From Phycisphaerae bacterium (GTDB lineage: Bacteria; Planctomycetota; Phycisphaerae; Sedimentisphaerales; Anaerohalosphaeraceae), in contig JAIPFN010000272.1 of NCBI GenBank assembly GCA_021736615.1, forward strand, positions 1 to 7,948: a stretch of DNA of 7,948 nucleotides, read 5' to 3'. The notes beneath the pieces are model-generated. The model was not told the DNA's origin, ran no database searches, and saw only the letters and a program-made list of their open reading frames with translations. Below are positions 1 to 5,299 of this stretch, piece by piece. The translations under genes and the position numbers were made by a program. Position 1 is the first letter of the stretch. Every line of letters starts with the position of its first letter.

Positions 1-669
1 GACAACTTCTTCGACATTCTCTAACTCTTCTAATCCAGAGGTCTTAAACTTAGCTGCTAAAAGCTCTTTTTTAGGGCTGAGTTCTGAAATGTCTACTCTA
101 ATTATGTTTTTCTGAAGAACAATCACTGGGAAATCAAGACGTGATATTTCAAGCTTGGATTTGCTAGTTTTTTTTATTCCTATGTTTTTATATTCCAGTT
201 TTAAGATATTGCTTAATTCTGATAGGGATTCAGAAACAAAAATATCTAAATATGTGCTTAAACAGTGTGTCTTAGAGCGTCCTCTGGAAATCACGTCTGT
301 TATTTGTATTATTCTGAATGCCTGGATTTCAGGGGGATTAAGGCAAAAGACTTGATGGTCGTTCTTGAATTGATTATAAAGATAGGAACGAAATTTAATA
401 TAAATATAATTATCAGTTATTGCAATGAGCCAATTTGTAGGTTTGAGTTTTTTAACTATATCCAATATACATTTATAAATAAGAACTACACAGAACAAAC
501 AGATAATCGCAAGAGCCAGCAGCGGAATGATCCCCGATATATACCCCCAAATACCTAATATTTGTAAAATTGTATAAAATACAAGAATTGCAGTGCTTTC
601 GAAATAACTATTTTTGAAAACTCCTGAGAAATTGCGACTGTCAATCTCATCTAATCTGATAAACTCCAT
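1..669 (-). CDS. Hypothetical two-helix membrane protein, C-terminus beyond window
   Basis: The frame is open from an ATG at 669 to the left edge, giving 223 residues with no stop inside the window. A good ribosome site, AAGGAG at 675-680, lies 5 nt before the ATG. Residues 1-25 are polar. Two adjacent hydrophobic segments (about 26-43 and 46-70) form a membrane hairpin, followed by the basic stretch KKLKP. The rest is soluble and mixed alpha/beta, starting with a WLIAITDNYIYIKFRSYL-like stretch that resembles a membrane-anchored beta-rich domain. I cannot name the family. The gene starts 40 bp after the plsC stop on the same strand, so co-transcription is possible. Base composition is clearly more AT-rich than in plsC, which may point to a different origin. 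It is clear that this is a gene; the function is unknown. Confidence 0.8.
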   Translation of the reverse strand, partial: MEFIRLDEIDSRNFSGVFKNSYFESTAILVFYTILQILGIWGYISGIIPLLALAIICLFCVVLIYKCILDIVKKLKPTNWLIAITDNYIYIKFRSYLYNQFKNDHQVFCLNPPEIQAFRIIQITDVISRGRSKTHCLSTYLDIFVSESLSELSNILKLEYKNIGIKKTSKSKLEISRLDFPVIVLQKNIIRVDISELSPKKELLAAKFKTSGLEELENVEEVV

Positions 670-687
670 GAAGGCTCCTTTTTTCGA

Positions 688-730
688 ATTATACAATAAT
701 CAATAGACATTATTCATTATAATCAAACGG
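688..730. repeat. Partial copy of the AT-rich core of the composite repeat
   Basis: The 18-mer CAATAGACATTATTCATT at 701-718 is identical, in the same orientation, to 2737-2754 inside repeat copy C. Flanking bases are also alike: a TTATACA-type run before it and CAAACgG after it, compared with CAAACTGG in copy C. The flanking hairpins are absent or degraded. The plsC stop codon (710-712) falls inside the shared 18-mer. Confidence 0.6.
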
Positions 731-1375
731 TTCTACTCCGCGTTTGGCCCGCAGTTCATTCTGCATCGTATGGAGTCTTTCATTAAACGCCCTGGAAAAC
801 CCCTCGTCTCCGAGTTCCTTGATTTGCTCAGGCGTGAAACCTTCGCCGTATTTGATATACACTCTCCCGAGTTTCGGGAATTTCCTATCCCGCGGCCAGC
901 ACTCGTATGCCCCATCGATCACGACAGGCACTACCACGGCTTTGCTACGGCGGCTAAGCAAGCTGAACCCCGCCTTGATATCGGCGATCCTGCCGTCAGA
1001 CGTCCGCGTCCCTTCCGGGAACAGGCACACAACCTTACCTTCTTTGAGGATTTCGATAGTCTTCTTCATGGCCGCCACATCGGCCTCTCCCCGCCGGATC
1101 GGGATAGTATTAAGCGTAGAAAGCAGCATGCCGAATAATTTGTTATTAAACAGCGTACTCCTGGTGACAAAGGACATATGCCTCCAAAGCGGAAGCTGGC
1201 AGAACATCGGGTCCAAAAAGCTCTGATGGTTGCTAAGCAGCATCACCGGACCTTTACGCGGGACATTTTCTTTCCCTTCGGCCCTCATCAAAAACAGCGG
1301 ATAGAAAAATACGCGCAAAACCGTCCGCACAAATTCGTACCAGACAATATGAACAAATTCCATGATCTTTTTCAT
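710..1375 (-). CDS. plsC: 1-acyl-sn-glycerol-3-phosphate acyltransferase (PlsC/LPLAT family)
   Basis: This protein should transfer an acyl chain to the sn-2 position of lysophosphatidate, making phosphatidate for membrane phospholipids at the inner face of the membrane. It has 221 residues, usual for a short bacterial PlsC. The family motifs are in order: NHQSFLD (catalytic H50 and D55, the HX4D box), IPIRRGE near 91-97 (motif II), FPEGTRT at 119-125 (motif III), and VVPVVIDG near 148-155 (motif IV). An N-terminal hydrophobic stretch (about 8-30) fits membrane association. The ATG at 1375 is preceded by AAAGG about 8 nt upstream, which favours it over the internal Met5. The stop lies inside an AT-rich repeat fragment, so the last few residues may be repeat-derived. 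The acyltransferase family is certain; other LPLAT substrates cannot be excluded. Confidence 0.93.
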   Translation of the reverse strand: MKKIMEFVHIVWYEFVRTVLRVFFYPLFLMRAEGKENVPRKGPVMLLSNHQSFLDPMFCQLPLWRHMSFVTRSTLFNNKLFGMLLSTLNTIPIRRGEADVAAMKKTIEILKEGKVVCLFPEGTRTSDGRIADIKAGFSLLSRRSKAVVVPVVIDGAYECWPRDRKFPKLGRVYIKYGEGFTPEQIKELGDEGFSRAFNERLHTMQNELRAKRGVEPFDYNE

Positions 1376-1387
1376 AAATATTACCTT

Positions 1388-1459
1388 TCACATTATCAGG
1401 GCCGCCGGCCCGTTTGCCGCTATAATACTACATCTGAAATAAAATTCAATAAAGAACAT
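1388..1459 (-). CDS. Possible 23-residue leader peptide upstream of plsC
   Basis: An ATG at 1459 follows an unusually strong Shine-Dalgarno run, GGGGGAGGAG, about 5 nt upstream. It opens a 23-codon frame that ends in TGA at 1390-1388, 12 nt before the plsC ATG. The peptide starts MFFIEFYFRC and ends GPAALIM. Between them the DNA contains a GGGCCGGCGGCCC dyad that could fold. The close spacing allows translational coupling with plsC. There is no recognised homology and the frame is very short, so this may be chance. Confidence 0.25.
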   Translation of the reverse strand: MFFIEFYFRCSIIAANGPAALIM

Positions 1460-1460
1460 C

Positions 1461-1601
1461 AAGTCTCCTCCCCCGTATGTATTAATAGACATGAGTGCGG
1501 GAAAAGTCGGAGGACAGGTTTCCCCCTCTGGTTATGAAAATCAGAATTTCCTCCTCCTTAACATAGGGCCTGGCCGGGAGATGAATCGGCCGGGCTTTTT
1601 T
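1461..1601 (+). ncRNA. Candidate structured leader or small RNA ending in a terminator
   Basis: No convincing protein gene reads rightward here, yet the stretch has RNA-like structure and ends in a strong terminator. Visible pairings on the + strand are CCTCC (about 1466-1470) with GGAGG (about 1515-1519), a small hairpin TCTGGTT/AAATCAGA just downstream, and the terminator stem. A TATAAT box sits at 1421-1426 without a clear -35. I compared it by eye with common riboswitches, 6S RNA, SRP RNA and tmRNA and recognised none. It could be an attenuator for the lipoprotein gene at 1743 or an independent small RNA. Confidence 0.3.
1568..1601 (+). terminator. Rho-independent terminator, rightward
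   Basis: A 9-bp stem, GCCTGGCCG (1568-1576) with CGGCCGGGC (1587-1595), has one G-T wobble and a 10-nt loop and runs straight into six Ts (1596-1601). The flanks ACATA (1561-1565) and TATGT (1601-1605) are also complementary. Only the + strand has the U-tract. No + strand gene precedes it, so it points to an unannotated rightward transcript. Confidence 0.8.
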
Positions 1602-1742
1602 ATGTCCCTCGCGGAGTACCCCGCTTTCCCATTTTTCAGGCATTTTTTCAATCACCTCAAAAACTTTTAAAGCACCCGTACGCTTTTGTCGATTAGTTTC
1701 GCAGGAAAATAATGTGATATGTTTTTGCGTTATGGGGGAATT

Positions 1743-2417
1743 ATGTTTACACAAAAAAAAGTCCGGATTGTTCTAGCGGTTCTTGTATTCATCATAGTCG
1801 TTTTCATGACAGGTTGCGGCGGTGCTTACAAGGCTTCCGGCCAGTACAAGCGTGACCTTCTGCTCGATCGAATTGAAAAAGCCAGCCAATGCCATGAGCG
1901 AGCTAAAAATCAGTTTGAAGTCGTACTCGCCAATTATTCGGACATAATAGACGCCAATGCCGGAGACATCCGAACCGAATATAACAAACTCAACAGAGAA
2001 TGCGAAAGGGCCAGAAAACTATCTAAAGAAATTTGCAAAAAGGTCAAAGACGTAGAAGATATTGCCAAACCTTTGTTTAGAAGCTGGGAAGATGAGCTTG
2101 CCGAATATAAAAACGAGGGGCTGCGAAGGTCCAGCGAAGAGCAGCTCGACAATACAAGACGAAGCTATTTTGAGCTGGTACATTCGATAAAAGCTACCGA
2201 GGGAATGACCGAAGATGTCCTGGCTTTGCTAAACGACCAGGTGCTGTTCCTTAGCCACAACCTGAATACAAAGGCACTGGCAGCCTATAAAAAGGAAGTT
2301 TCAAATTTAAAGCTTCAGGTTAAAGACCTGATAAACCATATGCAAAAAGCAATTCAGCAATCAGAGACGTTTGTCGATGAAAACGGAAGTGTAGTACTAA
2401 CAAAGCTTGAAGAATAA
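1743..2417 (+). CDS. DUF2959 family lipoprotein
   Basis: This is a predicted outer-envelope lipoprotein of 224 residues. The start at ATG 1743 follows GGGGGA 3 nt upstream; the in-frame ATG at 1719 has no ribosome site. The signal peptide has basic KKVR, a hydrophobic core at about 9-22, and lipobox MTGC with the lipidated cysteine at residue 25. The mature protein is helical and charged. It follows the DUF2959 pattern as I know it: KRDLLLDRIEKA after the lipobox, GDIRTEYNKLN, LFRSWEDELAEY, LRRSSEEQLDNTRRSYF, then RDQV/HNLN-like DQVLFLSHNLNTKALAA and a final coiled-coil-like stretch. The function of DUF2959 proteins is not established. A composite repeat begins 9 bp after the stop. The family call is confident by eye. 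Confidence 0.88.
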   Translation: MFTQKKVRIVLAVLVFIIVVFMTGCGGAYKASGQYKRDLLLDRIEKASQCHERAKNQFEVVLANYSDIIDANAGDIRTEYNKLNRECERARKLSKEICKKVKDVEDIAKPLFRSWEDELAEYKNEGLRRSSEEQLDNTRRSYFELVHSIKATEGMTEDVLALLNDQVLFLSHNLNTKALAAYKKEVSNLKLQVKDLINHMQKAIQQSETFVDENGSVVLTKLEE

Positions 2418-2426
2418 AACAGTTTA

Positions 2427-2510
2427 CGCCGAAGGCGGATTCCATCAATAATCAATAATCAATAATAAATCATAAATAATAAATTTCAAACTGACCGAAA
2501 GGTCAGTTTG
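2427..2510 (+). repeat. Composite hairpin/AT-rich/hairpin repeat, copy A
   Basis: Hairpin 1 is CGCC-GAA-GGCG (2427-2437), followed by GGATTCC and about 45 bp of AAT/ATCAAT-type AT-rich DNA. Hairpin 2 is a perfect 10-bp stem, CAAACTGACC (2487-2496) and GGTCAGTTTG (2501-2510), with a GAAA loop. The repeat lies just after the lipoprotein stop codon. Hairpin 2 could weakly terminate transcription, but no clean U-tract follows. Confidence 0.75.
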
Positions 2511-2514
2511 TACC

Positions 2515-2523
2515 CGAATCCTT
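2515..2523 (+). repeat. Isolated CGAATCCTT conserved block
   Basis: The same 9-mer follows hairpin 1 in copy C (2714-2722) and, on the minus strand, in copy D (6500-6492). Here it stands 4 bp after copy A without its own short hairpin, which suggests that repeats have been nested or shuffled. Confidence 0.45.
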
Positions 2524-2540
2524 AATCGCTGTCTGGGTTC

Positions 2541-2632
2541 AGAGCCCGGGTCCCGTCGTCACCCGACACCCCGGGCTCTACTTTTAATTTATGATTTATG
2601 ATTGATTATTTACTCAAACTGACCGAATTCAG
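2541..2632 (+). repeat. Composite repeat, divergent copy B with a large GC stem
   Basis: A perfect 10-bp stem, AGAGCCCGGG (2541-2550) and CCCGGGCTCT (2570-2579), encloses a 19-nt loop that can itself pair GTCG with CGAC. A TTATGATTTATGATTGATT-type AT-rich stretch follows, then CAAACTGACCGAATTCAG (2615-2632), a broken version of hairpin 2. The layout matches copies A and C but hairpin 1 is replaced. The stem followed by CTTTTAATTT could also act as a rightward terminator. Confidence 0.5.
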
Positions 2633-2700
2633 CCTTAATTGCAATGTAAGTCAATATCTAGCAAAGACGTAGAACACATTTCTTTTTTATTAAAATCGCC

Positions 2701-2779
2701 TCGGCCGTAAGGCCGAATCCTTCATTATACATTATACAATAGACATTATTCATTCAAACTGGCCGATTCGGCCAGTTTG
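2701..2779 (+). repeat. Composite repeat, copy C (79 bp)
   Basis: Hairpin 1 is TCGGCC-GTAA-GGCCGA (2701-2716). The conserved CGAATCCTT runs from 2714 to 2722. The AT-rich core includes CAATAGACATTATTCATT (2737-2754). Hairpin 2 is an 11-bp perfect stem, CAAACTGGCCG (2755-2765) and CGGCCAGTTTG (2769-2779). Relative to copy A, one A-T pair in the stem has become G-C on both sides. It is exactly as long as copy D. Confidence 0.78.
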
Positions 2780-2921
2780 AATTATGCTTCGGCAATGAGA
2801 CAAAGAATTTGCTTCCCTTGCCTTCTTCGGATTCAATCCTGACAGTACCGTTGTTGCGGTCGAGGATTCGGGTAACTATGGTCAGACCGATACCCTCGCC
2901 GGCAATAGATTCATCTGGGTT
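2754..2921 (-). pseudogene. Histidine kinase C-terminal fragment (HATPase_c end)
   Basis: On the minus strand, 2921-2787 encodes [20 protein letters not shown], continuing [20 protein letters not shown] and VSLPK. This is the typical end of a sensor kinase ATPase domain: the G2 box GEGIGLTIV, a xGGxVxxES-like turn, and G-GS-F-F--LP. Everything upstream is missing (dimerisation helix, H box, N and G1 boxes). The upstream sequence is AT-rich and shows no kinase residues, so this is a remnant and not an active gene. The frame then reads into repeat copy C, which encodes the tail NSNWPNRPV and supplies the TGA at 2756-2754. The ATG at 2975 lies in non-homologous sequence and is probably not a real start. 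Confidence 0.7.
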
Positions 2922-2988
2922 ACATAATTTTTGTTTTTTACAAGCAAAAAAATTTTGCGTTAAACAAATCGGCAAAAAAATGGGTAAT

Positions 2989-3016
2989 TTGCTAAATCCC
3001 AGTTTAAAGGTATAAT
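2989..3016 (+). promoter_or_regulatory. Possible sigma-70-type promoter
   Basis: TTGCTA (2989-2994), a 16-bp spacer and a perfect TATAAT (3011-3016) face right. No gene lies downstream on that strand before the convergent RACo gene. If active, it would produce a short RNA through the phased A-tract region. AT-rich DNA gives such matches by chance. Confidence 0.25.
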
Positions 3017-3042
3017 GGGTATCAGGAATTTATTGTCAACTA

Positions 3043-3132
3043 TTTTTCACCGACAAAAATAACTCAAAAATGCGCAAAAGTGACTAAAAAGCGCGCAAAA
3101 ACGTAAAAAAATGAAAATTTTTGACGTTTTTT
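3043..3132. other. Phased A-tracts, predicted intrinsically curved DNA
   Basis: Runs of four or more A (or T) occur at 3043-3047 (T), 3055-3059, 3066-3070, 3076-3079, 3086-3090, 3097-3101 and 3105-3111, then 3114-3122 (A4T5) and 3127-3132 (T6). The centres of the A-runs from 3057 to 3108 are 9 to 11 bp apart, close to one helical turn. Short GC-containing spacers (CTC, TGCGC, GTGACT, GCGCGC) separate them. Such phasing is a well-known cause of static DNA bending. No protein gene overlaps. Confidence 0.6.
3097..3132. terminator. Possible bidirectional AT-rich terminator hairpin
   Basis: AAAAACGT (3097-3104) pairs with ACGTTTTT (3124-3131), and the inner A7T/AT5 runs extend the stem around a short loop. 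Both strands end in a T-run. It lies about 95 bp past the RACo stop codon, so it could end that leftward transcript, or a rightward one. The low GC content of the stem makes the call weak. A second small stem, GCCGA-ATT-TCGGC (3135-3147), is adjacent. Confidence 0.35.
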
Positions 3133-3224
3133 GAGCCGAATTTCGGCCCCAAAACCTCAAAAACCATAGGTGGGAAATGTCCAGAATGTCCACTATTGGC
3201 GCGATTTGATGATTCGAATACGAT

Positions 3225-5000
3225 TTATTCGAACATCAGGGCCTCTGCAAAGACCATCTGGAACTCCATCTCGTTAGCTATTTCAATATACTCAATTTTC
3301 TTAACCAACTCCCCAGCCGTCCTCCTGCAATCACTGTTTATCAGGGCCATCTGCGATCCTGTCGCCGCCGCATTTCCTACGAAATGCACCTTTTCAAGCC
3401 CTAAACGCGGTAAAAGCCCGATCCTTACGGCACTCTTGCGGTCGATATAATTACCAAAGGCGCCGGCTAGCAACACCTGGTCGAGTTGGTCGTCGGTGAC
3501 ACCGATCTTCTTCTGCAGGAAAATAATCCCCGCCCGAATCGCCGCCTTTGCCAATTGCGTCTCACGCACATCCTTCTGAGTAAAAAACACCGTTTCTGAG
3601 TCATTATCCGCGTTTTCGGCCAGTATAAACGCCGGTGCATTATTGATCGTCGTCATCCTTGCCAGTATCTTTTCCGGCAGTTTCCCGGCAAGCTCATCGG
3701 CTTCGAGGAACCGCCCGGTCTCGTCTACGATACCCAGATCCAGCAGCACCGCCATAGCGTCGATAAGCCCGCTGCCGCAGATCGATTTCGCATCGACCCC
3801 GCCGATCACTTCCAGCAGAATATCATCCGGACCGATCTCAACGCCTTCGATTGCGCCTGCTACCGCCCTGGATCCCTGTGCGATGCGTGCTCCTTCCAGC
3901 GCCGGCCCCGCCGCGCAGCTAGCGGCGTACAGCTTGTCCTTGGTGCCCAGCACAAGCTCACCATTGGTTCCAATATCAACAAGCAGCGTCATTTTTTCGA
4001 CCGTGTCCATATCAACAGCAAGCGCCGCGGCCGTAGTATCTGCACCTACAAAACCGGCGATATTTTCAATCGTATGCACATTAGCAAACGTATTGATATT
4101 AAGTCCTATCTCCGCGGCGTTTACATCGCGGGCCTCAAGCGAATATGCCTTGTACGGGGCCTGACCGAGCTGTTCTACGGGCAGCTGCAGGAACAGATGA
4201 TTCATCGTGGTATTGCCGGCAACGCACATTTCGTAGATCGCGGTTTTGTCGACCTTCGCTTCATGACAGACCTTGTCGACCAGCGAGTTAAGACAATTGA
4301 CAATCGCCTTGTGCATATCCTTTAGGCCCTCGTCAGTGGAGGCATAAGTAATGCGGCTGATGACATCGTCACCGCGTGATATCTGGGGATTAGCGGCTGC
4401 CGCCGTCGCAAGCGGCGAAGCGTCGCTTAGATTGAAAAGCTTCAAAACAACCGTAGTAGTGCCGATGTCTACAGCGACACCATACAGGCTATCGGTAGTA
4501 TCGGATTCTTCCAGCGACAACACCTCAATACACTCACCTGTGTCTATCCGGTAAACAACAGTAATACCGTTTTGTGTGCCGGTCTTAGTAATCTGATCGC
4601 ATACAGCATCCGGAACTGAAACCTGAACATCTGGCTTAATATTTTCGAGGGCGCGTTTGAGTTGATCAATCCCTGCCGGTGAATCTTTAAGGAAAACTTT
4701 GCATACCGATGGGACCGCGTCCACTTCCAGCTTTGTTTGCTGAGAAATCTTTCGCTGCTCGAAATGACGGTCGGCAAATGGAACGGTTACCGTGATGTCT
4801 CCGCGTACGGTATATTGGCAGGCAAGAACGTCTGTTCCTTCGGGAAGTATCTTTACAATACACTTGCCGCATGTACCGGCGCCTCCGCAGACAGTGGACA
4901 GGATTACCCCGGCTTGTTCGGCGGCCTGGTGGATTGTGGCGCCTACAGGAACCCGAGGCTCCTTGTTTTGCGTCTCGAAGATTACTTTATAATTGTTCAT
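3225..5000 (-). CDS. RACo-type corrinoid activation protein: 2Fe-2S ferredoxin plus ASKHA ATPase (DUF4445)
   Basis: RACo proteins use ATP and a low-potential 2Fe-2S centre to re-reduce inactive Co(II) corrinoid proteins to Co(I) in methyl-transfer pathways. The 591 residues are near normal family length. The N-terminal ferredoxin domain has C38, C44, C47 and C61 (CX5CX2CX13C). A linker domain (about 85-170) follows. The ASKHA/DUF4445 part has GVAVDIGTTTVV at 174-185 (phosphate 1), NTTMNHLF near 263-270, VDIGTNGELVLG at 341-352 (phosphate 2), a CGSGLIDA block near 408-415, and LLAGAFGNYIDR near the C-terminus. The ATG at 5000 has no clear Shine-Dalgarno. A TGCGC/GCGCA hairpin (5010-5026) sits in its leader. 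No corrinoid protein or methyltransferase lies nearby, so the partner is unknown. Confidence 0.9.
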   Translation of the reverse strand: MNNYKVIFETQNKEPRVPVGATIHQAAEQAGVILSTVCGGAGTCGKCIVKILPEGTDVLACQYTVRGDITVTVPFADRHFEQRKISQQTKLEVDAVPSVCKVFLKDSPAGIDQLKRALENIKPDVQVSVPDAVCDQITKTGTQNGITVVYRIDTGECIEVLSLEESDTTDSLYGVAVDIGTTTVVLKLFNLSDASPLATAAAANPQISRGDDVISRITYASTDEGLKDMHKAIVNCLNSLVDKVCHEAKVDKTAIYEMCVAGNTTMNHLFLQLPVEQLGQAPYKAYSLEARDVNAAEIGLNINTFANVHTIENIAGFVGADTTAAALAVDMDTVEKMTLLVDIGTNGELVLGTKDKLYAASCAAGPALEGARIAQGSRAVAGAIEGVEIGPDDILLEVIGGVDAKSICGSGLIDAMAVLLDLGIVDETGRFLEADELAGKLPEKILARMTTINNAPAFILAENADNDSETVFFTQKDVRETQLAKAAIRAGIIFLQKKIGVTDDQLDQVLLAGAFGNYIDRKSAVRIGLLPRLGLEKVHFVGNAAATGSQMALINSDCRRTAGELVKKIEYIEIANEMEFQMVFAEALMFE

Positions 5001-5072
5001 ATATAAGTTTGCGCAAAAACAGCGCAGTTATATTTATATAATATTATTCCAGCTAAAAACACCTATAAGGCA

Positions 5073-5153
5073 TTAGCTGATTTTGTGACGAACTTTCCAG
5101 CGTGCACGTCTTTTTTTGCTTCCAATCTTACGTCTGCGTCTTGGCTTAGCCAT
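5073..5153 (-). CDS. 26-residue highly basic protein, possibly a small ribosomal protein
   Basis: The ATG at 5153 is preceded by GGAG 9 nt upstream, and the frame ends with TAA at 5075-5073. The peptide begins MAKPRRRRKIGSKKRRARWK and has 26 residues. More than half are Lys, Arg or His, and there are no acidic residues. The RRRK...SKKRR.R...RHK pattern resembles tiny rRNA-binding ribosomal proteins. The AURKAIP1/COX24-like family is the nearest I can suggest, but this is an eye match only. It lies 72 bp upstream of the RACo gene on the same strand and has its own ribosome site. Chance is unlikely to give such a composition with a good start. Confidence 0.6.
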   Translation of the reverse strand: MAKPRRRRKIGSKKRRARWKVRHKIS

Positions 5154-5173
5154 TTAGTAAAACTCCAAAAACA

Positions 5174-5200
5174 ATCAGTAAACTGATCTTATGAACATAA
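5174..5200. promoter_or_regulatory. Two adjacent palindromes in a divergent intergenic region
   Basis: ATCAGT-AA-ACTGAT (5174-5187) and TTATG-AA-CATAA (5189-5200) are both perfect dyads around a central AA. A further overlapping dyad, CATAA-AAAC-TTATG, spans 5196-5209. They lie between the leftward 26-residue gene and the rightward 95-residue gene, where operators for divergent promoters are expected. No regulator is identified. Confidence 0.35.
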
Positions 5201-5299
5201 AAACTTATGATTAAATTACTTTAGTTTTGCGATTATATATGTTATCATGGAAAAAGCAAGAGTTTGTGTTAGATTTTTATTTTTTATTGAGGTAAATAT

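Noticed and set aside
155..558. Rightward open frames of 66 and 97 codons
   Set aside because: They overlap the long leftward frame that has a strong ribosome site and membrane-protein composition, and they lack any coherent protein features.
744..1537. Rightward frames of 119-160 codons over plsC and its upstream gap
   Set aside because: They are antisense to a gene with clear PlsC motifs; no ribosome sites or family features.
1482..1754. Leftward 90-codon frame
   Set aside because: It crosses the strong terminator hairpin and the probable promoter region of the lipoprotein gene, has no convincing ribosome site and no recognisable motif.
2531..2580. GGGTTCAGAGCCC, which looks briefly like a tRNA T-arm
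   Set aside because: The loop does not have the 7-base T-loop form, and no acceptor, D or anticodon arm can be built around it; it belongs to the GC stem of repeat copy B.
2427..2779. CRISPR array
   Set aside because: The repeated units differ in sequence and contain hairpins separated by AT-rich cores that are themselves alike; there are no identical repeats with unique spacers.
3643..4992. Several rightward frames opposite the RACo gene, one of 173 codons
   Set aside because: They are Ser/Ala/Pro-rich shadows of a GC-rich coding strand; the opposite strand has unmistakable ferredoxin and ASKHA motifs.
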